Part shown: positions 21,376 to 33,599 of the stretch, piece by piece
Layout: each line of letters opens with the position of its first letter
Position numbering within the stretch: the first letter of the stretch is position 1
NCBI GenBank assembly: GCA_013350335.1
Contig: CM023542.1
Span: 2,294,001 to 2,358,000 of the forward strand
Direction: 5' to 3'
Origin: Chimonanthus salicifolius
Lineage: Eukaryota > Streptophyta > Magnoliopsida > Laurales > Calycanthaceae
Length of the DNA stretch: 64,000 bases
Translations under genes and position numbers: made by a program
Notes under the pieces: model-generated
Seen by the model: only the letters and a program-made list of their open reading frames with translations
Told to the model about the DNA's origin: nothing
Databases searched by the model: none

Positions 21376-21702
21376 GCTCATGCAGTTTCTCATAGCAGTG
21401 AAAAAAGAAGATAATGACAATCACAGCGACAATAATTACCATAAGCTCAAACTCAAATTCATTCTGCGTTTACACCATATCGAAAATGCCCACATACTCG
21501 CTGCTAAAATATTTTACAGCATCATATTTACAGTAATTAAAGAGAAGAAAACAACAAATTTCCAGCAAAAATTCAGTAACATATCCAAGCCAATTTCAAG
21601 AAACTCCAATTTCTATTTAACCAGGAGAGGAATCTCTCAGAGTACAAAACGTAAATGCAGCTCTGGCACCAAATACCATCAAAGTAAAGACACCTCGAGT
21701 AG
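21376..21702 (-). other. Probable 3' UTR of RING-H2 gene
   Basis: Unique sequence directly downstream of the minus-strand stop codon at 21703-21705 and up to the LTR relic. It contains tracts such as aagaagataatgacaatcacag. Extent inferred from context only. Confidence 0.4.
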
Positions 21703-24700
21703 CTATAGATTGGATGGACTCTCCACTTGCTTGCTATCTGAGTTAGCTTTTGCAACATTGTTACCGTCCATCAAAGTAGAGACGATCTCTCTGGCATCAA
21801 TTGCATCATGATCAGATGCAAACGGATTCTCCTCAATAGGTCCCATTGGCTGGTTGCCAGCCATTCTTGATGGATACTCGTCGCCTGTATGTAAACAATG
21901 GTGTGAATTTGAGTTAAGAGCATCTGGGCTATAAGCAGATCTGACAGCTGCACTGAACATGGGTGCCATGACACATTTTCTTTCAGGAGAATTTCGAAGA
22001 GAAATTCGACAAATCGGGCAAGTTGTGTGATGCTGTAGCCATATGTCTATGCAAGTTATATGGAAGGCATGCCCACAATAAGGAAGAATCCGCAGAATGT
22101 CTTTCTCTTGGTATTCTGCAAGGCATACAGTACACCTGCCAAAAATGTGCTCATTAAGGAAGAAAACCCAAATGCCAAGTTCAGTCACTAGATGAATAAA
22201 GAAGAGCTTTGTAGGTTTCTCATTCAAAATTTGCTCCTGTTATTAGCAGGATGCCAAGCAGGTCCTTCAGTGAAAGGAAGAAAAGGAACTTTCTTAACAA
22301 AATCTTTTCAAGGGCTGCCCTGTGTAATGGGTTGGTTTGTTGGATGAGCGTTTGGGATTTCACCACACCAAAGCCCAATTGGTTAAGACAGTCGAAGGAA
22401 ATCATTGAAGGCAAAAGGAGAAAAGAGGTAATTGTGAAAACTTGAAAGTCGAGTGTATCTCGTCTATTACCATATGAACATATAGATATATAGAGGATTT
22501 ACAAAAGAGACCACACGGCTACAAACACTCAATTCATCGGACTCTAACCTAGGACTCTGCTCCAGGAGGACTCTAACTCAGGAGGACTTCTAACCCTAGA
22601 GAATTCTATCCCAAGAGGGCTCTACACCGGAAGAACTCTAATTCGGAAGGATTTCCAATCGGTTAAGTCTCTAACCGGCTAACATTCCCCCTCAAACTCA
22701 AGATGGGTCAAAGGAAAGCAGTTGGAGTTTGGATCACAAAAATCGATGTAATAACATAGAAGAGAGTGTTTTCATGATAAGATCAGCTAGTTAATACTCA
22801 GAGGAAACAAATGGAAGAGTAATAGTCCCTTAAGCATACTCCTGATGAACATAGCGACAGTCAACCTCAATGTGTTTGGTGCGTCAATAGAACATATCAT
22901 TCTGAGTAATATGGCATGAGTGACAATTTCTGAGGCATACTTGACTTGAGACAATACATATCCCTGTGAAGAAGAACACACTTCAAGACCAAGAAAATAG
23001 CGTAGCTGACCAAGATCCTTTATATCAAATGCTTGACTCAGGTGAAGCTTAGTGTGAGCAAGACCATCAGAATCATCTACAGTAAAACCATATTATCATG
23101 TAATAATAAAAGAACAATGCCCTTAGTAGTTTTGCGAACAAATGGTGCAGAATCATGAGTACTTTGAATAAATCCAAAATCAAAGTACGAACAAAGGTCA
23201 TGCAAGCAACAGAAGCAAAAGTTTCTTCATAGTTAATACCATATTCTTGAGTGAAACATTTTGTCATTAGTCGAGCTTTATACCGTTCAATGGATCCATC
23301 TGAAGAGTCTTGATTTTGTAGATCCAGCGACACCCAATTGCAGACTTACCAGGAGGTAGTTCAACAAGATCCCAAGTATTGGTATTCTGTAGAGCTGCTA
23401 GTTCAACTTCCAGGCTTCTTGCCAATGAGGATCAAATAAGGCTTCTTGGTAAGATGACGATTCATGATGAGACAAAGTGGTACTGAGAAAACAATGAAAA
23501 TCCTGAAGATGCTTTGGTGAAACTTGGATGCATACAGGGTAACAACGAGGTGTAGAAGTAGTAAACTCTTGTGGTAATGGAGGAGGAAATCACAGGTCAC
23601 AGTGGTGGGCGAAGGAGGATCAGAGGACAAGGAACAAAATCAGATTCAAGAGGCTCGCTAAAAGGGTCAAAAACAGAGAAGGTAAACAAGAAGACTTGAT
23701 ATGAGGAAGTGAAAAGAAAGGGAATTTTTTCCCGAAAAATAACATTTTGTGAAATACGTAACTTTTTAGCTACTAGATCACAACAGCGATATCCTTTTTG
23801 TTGGAGACTATAGCCTAAGAAACCACAGGTTAGTGCCCTCTGTAGGTGGCAGAAGAACAAAACAAGTAGAGCCAAAAACACAAAGATGAGAATAGATAAC
23901 AAAGTTCAAAAGGAGTTTGACCATGAAGAACAGAGGAAGGGGTCCTGTTAAGAAGATAAACAGAACAGATTCTCCCAAAATTGAGAGGGAACATAAGAGG
24001 ATAATAACAAAGTTCGAGCTGTTTCAATAATATGTCTATGCTTCCGTTCTGCCACACCATTTTGTTGAGGTGTGTAAGTGCGAGAAACCTGGGCTATTGT
24101 GCCATTACTCTTTAAAAAAATTGAAAAAGTTTTAGAGATGAACTTCCCGCCTGAATCAGATCGAAAAACTTTAATGGCAGTAGGCGCCGGAGCAGATCCC
24201 CGGATCTGAGAGAGACTATCCGTGGCAGAGAGAAGAAGTTGCCACCATTCGGATACTGCTTGCTGTACAGAGCAACAAAGGCTGAAAGCTTCTCAGAGCA
24301 GAGATGCAGGCAAAACAAAAGCAGCAATAGGAGAAGATTAAACACAGGAGACAGACACAGCTGAAACGATGAAACCATCTGATCAATGCATAGGATTAGA
24401 GTTGAAGAGAGCAGCACCCATTCAGTCTCTTACAAGTGCACTGATCTATACAGCAGAAGGGTCACTTAATCAGTGTTCCCTTGACCAAGCAAGACCAACA
24501 GTAAGATCTTGGCTTTGGTGACAGGAAGCAGGCAGCAGAAACTTGCAAAGTTTGATTCGCTAACAATGGGAAAACTTATCAGGTCTCACAGCTAGACTGA
24601 AACAGAGCAGAAATTGCTACAGCTTGTTTTTCAGAACTCAGGCTTCAGAACTGTGGTAGCAAAGAAATGTTTCAGGACTGGGACGAGCAGCTGCAGGCTT

Positions 24701-27700
24701 CTGAACAGCAGTGAATCCGGACTTTAGGGTCGAATCTTTGCATGAGATCATGTGAAAACTTGAAAGTCGAATTATCTCGTCTATTACCATATACAGGAGA
24801 TTTATTAAAGGTTACAAACAATTCACCGGACTCTAACCCAGGAGGACTCTGCTCCAATAGGACTCTAACTCGGGAGGACTTCCAACTCGAGAAGTCTCTT
24901 ACTGGCTAACAGTAATGGCTAGATGGATGGTTTTCCCATGTGGTTCTTTGAAGTTCAACTTCAGTGGCTCCCTATTAACCACAGATGGACATGCACTGTG
25001 AGAGGCTTGCTTTTTGTGGTAGGTGGGATTCATTTTGTCATCATTTTTGTTGAAACATCATCCCATCTATGCTGGGTCAGCTAACCAGGTGGATATCCAC
25101 ATTCTTATGAGATTCATCACCAAGAGGGAAAAAGGACTACAGGTTTTTTTGTTACTAAGTATTTTCTGGGTTCCTCGTATAGTTGGATGCTATCATTTGT
25201 TATTAAAAAAATGAAACTTACTTATCATGCACAGTTATATCATTTTCTCCAAGATGCAGATGATACTATTTTTTTTGCTTTTTTTTTTTTATGACCGAAG
25301 GTGTCCACGTGTCTCGCGTGACCAGTCCTTCGGGGCATATGCACGCCTCTCTACACACACATGCCGGGTTTAAGCGGTGGGACCTTATTTGAAGTATTGT
25401 GTCTCAACTACTGGGCCAACCCCTTGGGGTTGATGCAGATGATATTATTCATATCACTATTCTTCTTGCCGTTGATGATGGCATTATTGTTTATTACTAT
25501 TTTATTATTGACCAACTGATTGATGCAAATGATGAAGGATGATGAATTATGAAAAAGCAAGCAGCAGAAGTCAGGCTTTTAATTGGACGGGTCTCCACTC
25601 AAGGAAGATAAGTCAATCAGAGGGATCTTTAACAAAGGCTACTTTTAGGGTTTTCTTTTTTTACTAGAAAGATATGGAGGCTACATATGTTAATATTCAT
25701 CTTCTGGAATCCCCACAGAGCCTGAGACACCATGGAAAGAGAGAGAGGGAGTTGAGTGTATGTCTGTATTAAGCTGCTTTTTAGCCAGTGTTGTTGAGGA
25801 TGACTTGATCCAATCACCAATGGGAAAGGGAAAACATATGAAAGATCTCATTTGAACAGAGAACTGGATAGCATATTCTAGCAGAAAGCGAATCTGGTGA
25901 GCCCTCAGATTCAGCACCAAGATAACTAATCAGTTGCTGGTCTTGGGATGGAAAATTGGCACCTGAGGTTTGATAGTTCTGGAGGCATTTGGACAATATG
26001 GAACTCAAAAGTACTGTATGGAAAAGTTCAGCATTGTCAATTATATGTGAATTTAGATGGCCAATGGGGACAGGTGGGATGGCTTGAGCATCTATAGGCC
26101 AAAATTGTGACAGTTATAGGTTGAGAGAATGTCAATGCTATAAAAGAAGAGGCAGGGACAGGACCTTTTCTTGGTTTGCAATTTTCTTTTATATTGTTGC
26201 CTTTTCTTCTCAGAATTAGCTGCACTACAGAGGATGTTTCACAACATGTTTTTCTGTTGAAAAGTAGAATGGCATGAGGATCACCACTAGCATGAGGCAT
26301 GTGTCACAATTAGTTTTAAAATTACAAAGTAATTGGTCGTCTAATATATCGCAATACATGAGCAAAATCCTCCAGTCAATGACAAAGATCTTCTGTTGCC
26401 AGAAACTTAGTGGTAGCTTAAACCTGTGTACCTGTCACAGTTCCCACAAATCATCTCAGACAAAAAAATTCTAGTAGATACAAGGGGAGTAGAGAGCAGA
26501 TGTACCATTCATATTTGAGAATCCTTGGTTACAGTACAAGGCATTTTCTGCACTCGAGAATTCTTGGTGGAAAGATTGCAATTAACGAGTTATAAGATGA
26601 TTGAGCTGTGAATACAAGGGTCGGTACCATCAAAATGCAATAGCAGGAGAGAGAGAGAGAGAGAGAATCTAGATCATCTGTACCGCAGTACACTTCCACA
26701 GAGATTTCCTTTGGGATAGAATAATAGAGCACAAAGAGAAAACTAAACTATTGAGAAGGAAAACTAAACCTAGCTCAAGAATATTCTAAAAGAAATGCTT
26801 GCTATTATTACAAATTTGATGAAGATTAAGCAAGGAGATAGGCGCCAGTTGGAGAGAAAATTAGCATGGTGAAAAGGACAGAAGGTGGTCTCCAAGAATT
26901 TTTTAACCATAGAAGAGGGTTGGATTTAGAAAGTTGTATCACGGTTCGGGAAATCAGAAACCCAACAGAGATATAATCAGAGCTAATTGAAATGGGGAAT
27001 CAGTTAAAAATTGAGCTTTGAAAAGACATCTGGGTGGGGACAAGACCATTTAATCTCTCTGCCATAGGACATACTTCATCTCTTCCCAAAAAGAGCCTAG
27101 CAAAGACTAATATAGGCAACCTAGAGGCGAGGACCTTATGTGACAGAACTAGTTCCCTCCTCAATGAGAGAAACAATTTTCATAAAATGGAGTGGTCAAA
27201 AGGCTTATATGGGCAAAGGATCTTTTGATCAAGTATGTTTCACTGGAAACCTTCACCTCTCTCCCATTCAAACAAGTTTGGAAATCAAATGCTTAGCTTA
27301 GAGTAAAGGCCTTCTGTTGGACAGCCACGTCCAACAAGATTCTTACAGCCTGTTTGTAACCTGGAATTCTTAGATGGGGTTGGAATTTTGTGGAATGTGA
27401 ACTCCCATACGATTCTATGTTTGGTGATACTGAAACTATAAAGTGGGATCTTGAAATCATAATGAATTCTAATTCTAATTCTAATGGATATACAAATCCC
27501 AACTTGCAAGTGCTATTTTGGACATCCAAAGCTAAACTTTTGTATGATAAAACACTAAAAAATTCCAACTAATAATTTCAAGCCTATCAAGGAAAAAAAA
27601 AAATCTCTGTAGTGCATGTATTCTCCAAATCCTGGAACACGTTAATTCTAGAATTTGAAAATTTACGTATTCCGCTGGGATGTTCAGCCAGTCTTTCACT

Positions 27701-30700
27701 CCTGACCATCTAAAGACAGAACTCTGTGAACTGTGATTCCCAACAATATGTCGTAGTTCCTTTATTGGGCCAACAAGGAAAATTGATTGAATATTATTCC
27801 ACTAGCCTTTAGTGTCACCCATTTGAGATACTGTCTTCAGTCTCTTCTCTGTCTCTTAGGTGTATCACAGTCTCTTGTCCTTAATGGATGGGAACAGATG
27901 GTGTCTTTAAATGAATAATGCCAAATCATGTGTAAATGTAGAAGGTGCAGAACAGAACAAACTTTCAAGATATATAAGTCTCTTGACCTTCACTTTTGAT
28001 CAACTTAATCCTCAGTTACTCAATGGAGAATATTGGTAAAAGAGCTAAAGGAAGTTTTGGTGTCAGACCTCAACAGAATTGGACCATAGTGGCATCCAAA
28101 TTGTTTACTGCAATCAAGAATGGTTTCTTCTAGCTAGAGGTTGTATGTGACAGGTTTAGGGTTTTTAAGTCCATGTGTAGAAGAAGTCAATGTATGTATA
28201 ATAAGTTAGAAACTCCCATATACCCAAATCAATTTGAATAATATCATCTCTATACAAGCATGCCCATATAAGAATATTAGTAACTGATGTTTCAAGCAAG
28301 ATAGGTTCAGTCCACTCAAGCACACATCCAACATCTAAATGCATTTCCAAGAAGACAAGGTCAACCCAAGTTCAGATGCAAGAAACAAGTTCCCAAGTTC
28401 CAAATGAGAAGGCACAGAAACTTGTATATTTGCAAGTACACATACCATAAAACTCACCAAAAAAGTGAATATACACAATTTTCAGGCCAATACAGGATTA
28501 TAGCAACAAGCTCCAGCCTCGTATTGTGAAATGATAGGTATAACTTGGATCAATCATATCTCTCATTGAAATGTCATTTGGTGGATCACATTTAGTGAAA
28601 TAACAAGAATAAAAAAACAATTTTTTATCAGTGATTGATAAAGAATAATATAACATATTTACGTCCAAGTAGTCACTCATATCTTCCAAATACAATTCTT
28701 TTTTATTTGCTCAGGAAAAATTATGGCATGAAGTTTCATTATATAGTTCAAGTCTTCAATAAACAAAATGCTGGAAAGTGGGTTTCCTTGAATTTTTACA
28801 CCAAGTAATACAACATTTATGCCTTATCTAAAACAAGCAAACATGTGCTATGCATCATAGAAAGGAAGAGAAAAAACTTTTGAGAGATTGAAGACAGGAG
28901 GTTCAACATCAAGGAATCTTCAACTTCAATAATGATTGACAGTTCAAACTATGAGTTGCTTATTAGATTTTAGTGTTTGTGTGTGTAGAGGGAGAGGAGA
29001 TCATGCACTTATGATTGTCAGGTTTACTATTAGTTTGGGTGCTTGTATGATTGTGCATATAAGTTTCTTGAGAGAGGGGGGGAGAGAAGAGAGAGGGAGA
29101 GAGAGAGATCAGGGGTGTTAGATTGTCAACTTCATGAGGCAAATCATGGGCTTAAACACAGCCTGAAGTGGACCGAAACCCAACCCTTATATAAATAGAC
29201 TTGAACAAGCATGACCAACAAGTTAGGTCCATCATGTTGTTGTTTGAATGATGTGTAATATTATATGATAATACTACCATTACCACCACCGCCACTTCTA
29301 CTACTACTACTATAAACGTTGATGGATTAAGGAGTATTTTTATAATGGCTTGTTTTATTAAGAATGGTTCTTATAATGCTTTGTTAATTTAAAATAGGTA
29401 AACATGATGCTGAAATTTAAAATTAGGCCACAAATGTGCTTACATGATGAGCCTACCCTAATGTTTGTTTGCCAACAAGTAGGCTTAAGTAGGCAATTTT
29501 GCCTAAACGGGTGAATGCTCAGGCTTGGACCAAAAAAAAAGCTGGGCTTTAAGTGAACCTGGGCTTTCATGAAAAAGGGCTTGGGCTAGGGAAATCCAGC
29601 TTGTGAATAGGACTCAGGTTTTGACATAAAAAGCAACCTCCCCTTTCCCCTTCCCCTTCTTTATATGTTGGTACTGAATAAGCAACAAGGCATAAAATGG
29701 ACAAAGCAAGGTTTCTGGAGTCCTTCACAACAACAGTACAATGACTCATTTCTTCATGGATCAGTGGGTTTTAAGAATCAAATGAAGCAGCAGTATTAGT
29801 ATCCTACTGGTCAAAGCATTTTGAGTTCTTACAGCTACACTTCCAAGGCAGTTAATGACAGGAAGCAAGTAATAGAATGCAATTTTTCAGTATCAAATGT
29901 GAAGGTCCTTTCGATATTAGCATCAGCTTTTGACAAGATTCATTGATATGCTTCTCTTACATAGTCTCAAATTTTCAGCTAAAAATGCCACATTTGACAA
30001 CAGTCCTATTTTCCTTATGTATTTGTTGGGTTTGCTTTGGTTTTTGAATGGAGCTCAATTAACCAGAATAAAAACAGCAAAATATCGCACTTCCAGCAGA
30101 GAAAATAGGAACTTACTGGGTATCCTCTCCAGATGAGAAAAATTCATCACTGAACTTCTTTGTAGGAAAGTTTGCTACCATAACTGGCTCTAGGCCGTGA
30201 AGTCCTCGTTCTAGCTGTTTCAGGAAAATAATGAATAGATCATTCAGTATACCCATTATCCAAATTGTAACTCCACATTGAAAAAAGCCCAATGGATGAA
30301 AATGAAACACAAAAATGTCTACTAGGCTTAATACTGACAACTCAAGCAAACACCACATCACTTTCCAACAATAATTTTAAAACATTCTACATAATCCAAC
30401 TCCTGGCAGCTTTGATCCAGGGAAGGGAAAAAGGAGGAAAAAGAGATAATAAGCACATAGGAATGATTGATACAGATATCCAGTGCTCACCATCCTTCTT
30501 TCAAGGTTTTATACCTACCATGCGATTTACAGGATCAGGGGAATGGTTAGGTTCTAAAGTAAATCAAGGGAGGACCAAAAAGAACCCTACCAAATGAGAT
30601 AACAAATTTAAGGGCCTGAAAGATACCTTGTTGCACAAAGGAAGAATTTTTCTTCTTTGCTTTTAATCGTGAGCATCACTCAAGTGGGTCTAATTTGGAT

Positions 30701-31288
30701 CAGTGGTAGTAAGCTAGTAAGCTAAGATAGGATTGAACACCAATAAAAAGAATCCCAAGCTCAGTTAACTGATTCAATATCCAGAGCAAAAATATAAAAA
30801 AAAAATCAGAAAAACAATCAATTTCTTTAACTGAAATAAGATGTTAGTTACTATAATGACTGCGATTTAATCAAATAGTCGAATTTATCAAACCCAAGAA
30901 AAAAGGAAGAAAGAAAAGTAATAAAATTTAAGATCATGAATGATCACAGGTCAAATTTTGTCACTCAAATACCATCCAATTGGTGAAATTTATTTAAAAC
31001 ACAAAAACTAAAACATAATTTTTGCTCTCAAGTAAAGAATCTTATTAAGCAGAGATTGATATCAGGTGATGCATCTGAAAGAATTAAATTGAAACATAAA
31101 TTACCAAATTCAAGCAAAAAAATTGTTACCAAGCTTAAATCAGATCGAGCAGCGACAGGGAAGGACCGACGGGCAGCAGACAATTGAATCCGGGCACATA
31201 TTAGCCTCGTGCAAAGGAACAAAATGAACATTGTACTCACTGCAAATCCAATAACTGTCATCACCAGATTAAGGCCTGAAGCAATCAT
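21703..31288 (-). CDS. ATL-type RING-H2 E3 ubiquitin ligase, three exons
   Basis: Exons 31288-31130, 30214-30117 and 22135-21703 splice in frame (G|GTAACA...AACAG|CT; CA|GTAAGT...GGCAG|GT) to give 229 residues. Residues 7-28 form one membrane helix, followed by a basic stretch ([11 protein letters not shown]). The [11 protein letters not shown] segment corresponds to the ATL GLD region. The RING-H2 finger spans residues 87-128 with spacing C-X2-C-X15-C-X-H-X2-H-X2-C-X10-C-X2-C, and carries the Pro one residue before the third Cys and the WL that ATL members share. The Ser/Asp-rich C-terminus looks disordered. ATLs are membrane-anchored E3 ligases, often defence- or hormone-related; the substrate here is unknown. 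Intron 2 is 7981 bp and carries a copia insertion and a SINE. The start is the first ATG; an upstream in-frame GTG is discounted. Confidence 0.9.
22433..22684 (-). repeat. 3' LTR of the copia element
   Basis: TGTG...AACA ends, with several ggaggactctaactc-type short internal repeats. The partner LTR is about 90 bp shorter. Confidence 0.85.
22780..24130 (-). pseudogene. Copia integrase and reverse transcriptase remnants
   Basis: Reading the minus strand, integrase text comes first (about 24130-23640: TPQQNG region, [33 protein letters not shown]). Reverse transcriptase follows (about 23400-23060: [27 protein letters not shown]), then a C-terminal piece (LSQVKYASE, about 22930). Frames shift and stops intervene. 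Copia order (integrase before reverse transcriptase) is preserved. Confidence 0.85.
24751..24911 (-). repeat. 5' LTR of the copia element (shortened)
   Basis: Matches the other LTR at both ends but lacks internal segments. The expected tRNA-Met primer-binding site next to it is not recognisable, so the adjoining region was probably deleted too. Confidence 0.8.
24917..25252. other. Intron 2 sequence, non-coding
   Basis: Part of the RING-gene intron between the copia element and the SINE. No exon-like signal. Confidence 0.5.
25271..25431 (-). mobile_element. SINE, family S2, with 18-bp target-site duplication
   Basis: Flanked by gatgcagatgatactatt (25253-25270) and gatgcagatgatattatt (25432-25449), 17 of 18 matching. 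The A-tail is at the left in minus sense (T runs 25269-25290). The head at the right reads ggggttggcccagtagttga, an A-box-like start. It shares aggtgtcca-gtctc-cgtga text with the element at 20217-20428. Located in RING-gene intron 2. Confidence 0.82.
25450..30116. other. RING-gene intron 2 remainder
   Basis: No exon or gene is supported. It holds a (GA)n microsatellite at 26647-26666, a short attcta repeat near 27467-27486, and GA-rich tracts near 29070-29110. Small reading frames on both strands show no family resemblance. Confidence 0.5.
26647..26666. repeat. (GA)n microsatellite
   Basis: Perfect dinucleotide run of about ten GA units. A similar run lies at 31765-31782 in the leader region of the same gene. 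Confidence 0.95.
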
Positions 31289-31960
31289 GGTTTCTTCCCA
31301 AAATACCCCTTCACATCCCACTCATAATGCTCTCACAAGTTCTCCAACTCTAGTGCCACACCTAGATCCTGACATCACTCCACTTTCTCATTCTCTTCCC
31401 AAAACACCCCATCAAGTGTTTCCTATACCAGAAGCTCTAGATCTCTACTTCCTCAGAGCCTTCCCAAGATAACCCTTGAATTTCCAACTGAAGCTGATTC
31501 TTATCTGCTCAGGAGTTTCTAATGTTCTTCACAGAAGACCCCCTTCAGAACCCACCTCAGAGAACTCGTGGGCTTTGAGATTTTTCACCATCCTTCCCAG
31601 AATGACCCTCTGAAATTCCATTGAAGCTAGTTCCTCGGTTTCAGAAGGCCTTGTAACTGATAACAAGCCTCATAATCTCATGTAGTCAGAAGTAAGAAGA
31701 TGAAGAAACCTATGAAGAAGATGTGGAAAGATGGGCTTAGAATTTTCGACATGAATGGGAAGGGGAGAGAGAGAGAGAGAGATGGCTAGTTGTGTTGAGT
31801 GGATTGCAATCCAATGGAAGATTCTCAAAAGGCAGAATTTTAAAAGGTAGGGAGCGGAAATGCTGGAGCTTTCAGACACGATGTAAAATATGCTGGGCTC
31901 GATAAAAGCCTCACCAAATGAAAAGACCCACCAATCCTCTGCCATACACGTGGTCCATTG
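31289..31960 (-). promoter_or_regulatory. Leader/promoter region of RING-H2 gene with G-box
   Basis: Upstream of the ATG the minus strand is GA/CT-rich, with a (GA)n run at 31765-31782. A palindromic G-box CACGTG sits at 31947-31952, about 660 bp upstream. G-boxes bind bZIP/bHLH factors and are frequent in light- and ABA-responsive promoters. The transcription start is not evident, and a 5' UTR intron cannot be excluded. Confidence 0.4.
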
Positions 31961-32490
31961 TTTAGGAGAGGACCTTATCCATTGTCATCCCTTAAACTGG
32001 CAATAGGGGATATTTTATTTTTAATAAAGAGTATTTTTATTTTATTACTTTTTAGATAGTAATAATTCATAGGAAGTGATTGATCCATCAATATTTTATC
32101 TTTAGTGCACCAAATTTATGTAAAATGCTCATTTTGTCCAACAAATAAAAAGGGAGAAAGAAGAAAGATTAAAGAAAAATTGGACAAAATGGATATTTCA
32201 CATAAATTTGGTATACCAATCACTTTCCTCATTTATTTTATTAAAATTTAATATTAAAAAATATTATTCAAACAAGATAAAAATATTATTATTTAAAAAA
32301 AATAAAATATAATCTTTGTAGCTTTTCATTTTTTCTAAATGAAAAAAAATCGTTGAAAAAATAATTTTGTGTGTAATGAACAATTCAATAGTGAAATACA
32401 TCAAATGAACAAACAAAAATCCTTCTAAACTTGAAAGAAAAATAATAATTTTAGCAATTTTATTTTATTGTGAAATGAGTTCGCTCTTGT
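31961..32490. other. Non-coding, no feature recognised
   Basis: AT-rich intergenic sequence. The near-inverted texts acataaatttggt and accaaatttatgt near 32108 and 32200 suggest another small foldback. Confidence 0.35.
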
Positions 32491-32498
32491 GATCAAAG

Positions 32499-32556
32499 TA
32501 GGGTCCGAAATCTACGTATCGGCGGATATCTCATTTGGCCGAGATTTGGACCCCTA
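32499..32556. mobile_element. Minimal 58-bp hAT-type MITE, ATCGGCCGATAT family
   Basis: Ends TAGGGTCC and GGACCCCTA are inverted repeats. Flanks gatcaaag and aatcaaac match at 6 of 8 positions. Between them is little more than gtatcggcggatatctc and ggccgagat. It is the smallest recognisable member in the window. Confidence 0.55.
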
Positions 32557-32588
32557 AATCAAACATACAAAATGCCCAATTATTTACT

Positions 32589-32774
32589 GGGTTATGATTT
32601 TCACACTACCAACTTTGATGGTTGCACATCATAACAAAAGGAAATCTCATTATTACCCTTTGTTATTTAAGGTGTAACTTGCTTTCGGAAGAGGAAAAGA
32701 AAAAGGGTAATAATGAGATTTCCTTTTGTTATGGTGTGCAACTATCAAAGTTGCTTGTGTGAAAATCATTACCC
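32589..32774. mobile_element. Foldback MITE with about 75-bp arms
   Basis: The left arm opens gggttatgattttcacac and the right arm closes gtgaaaatcattaccc. Arms pair over about 75 bp (shared ggaaatctcattattaccctt) around a short loop. The target-site duplication is not clear. No coding capacity. Confidence 0.75.
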
Positions 32775-33599
32775 TTATGTACTACTTTCTCTATTCATAA
32801 ACCTTTTCTTAAAAGTTCACATTTATATTTATTTTCATCACAATTAGATTTTTATCAATCTTCTTATTTTAAATATCACCCAGTATTATTATATAAATTA
32901 TCATATTTTCATAATATTTAAAATTATAATTTCTTAACAAAAATAACCTTCCCAATCAACTCATTCATAATATACTAAAAAAACATATACGTATCATGGC
33001 TTAAAAGGTCATGCAACTTGGTAGGCCAACCCACGCTTAAAACCATGAAGGGCCCAGGCCCATTTGTTTCGCAGGCCTGTAGTTTAAAGGGACCTGATTT
33101 TTGTGGTCAAGATTTTATAGTTTATAACATTGTAATAATAGGTCATGACTTGGCATAATTTGATAATGATATTATTTCTATATTTATAATATTTCAATAT
33201 GTGTTCATAATCTTATACTTTGCAGAATGATAATAAATATAATAAAATTGAATTTATAACTTTATCAAAACCAGCCTAAAATCCAAAATTTTGAGTGAAC
33301 TATACTTGGGCCTAGGCTCATTATAAATTGATCTCTCCTTTCTCAGAGAAAAATTAATTTTGATCAGACGAAACCAAGTTTTTAAGACCCTATATAAATA
33401 ATCTTGAATTGAACATAACCTTTTGTTCAAGTGTAAAATGTAAGAATGTTTTTATGTTTGAAAAAAAATGATTTTACAAATTTATTATCATAAACATCAC
33501 GAGTAAGCCTTTGTTTTAATTATTTGGAGCACGATTTTTAAATTTTACTTTTTTAATCAAACTTTTAGACATTCATATGTTTGTATGTTATTGTATATG
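32775..33599. other. Non-coding, no gene
   Basis: AT-rich sequence upstream of the LTR element. The 5-bp target ATATG at 33595-33599 belongs to that element's insertion. Confidence 0.4.

Larger units (their letters stand above)
22433..24911 (-). mobile_element. Decayed Ty1/copia retrotransposon in RING-gene intron 2
   Basis: Bounded by LTRs 22433-22684 (252 bp, 3' LTR) and 24751-24911 (161 bp, 5' LTR with internal deletions), both TGTGAAAACTTG ... GGCTAACA in + sense. A perfect 5-bp target-site duplication GTAAT flanks it (22428-22432 and 24912-24916). The minus-strand polypurine tract TTGAGGGGGAA abuts the 3' LTR. Only about 2.5 kb remains. Gag and protease are missing, and integrase and reverse transcriptase are broken. 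It lies in the same orientation as the host gene. Confidence 0.88.

Noticed and set aside
23073..24417. Host genes from several hydrophobic minus-strand frames
   Set aside because: They are pieces of broken copia integrase and reverse transcriptase inside a flanked LTR element.
27285..27572. Possible MITE starting cagcctgtttg
   Set aside because: Left text resembles some transposon termini, but no matching right end or target duplication was found.
31289..31321. Earlier start of the RING protein at 31321
   Set aside because: The codon is GTG. The ATG at 31288 leaves a normal ATL N-terminus directly before the membrane helix.
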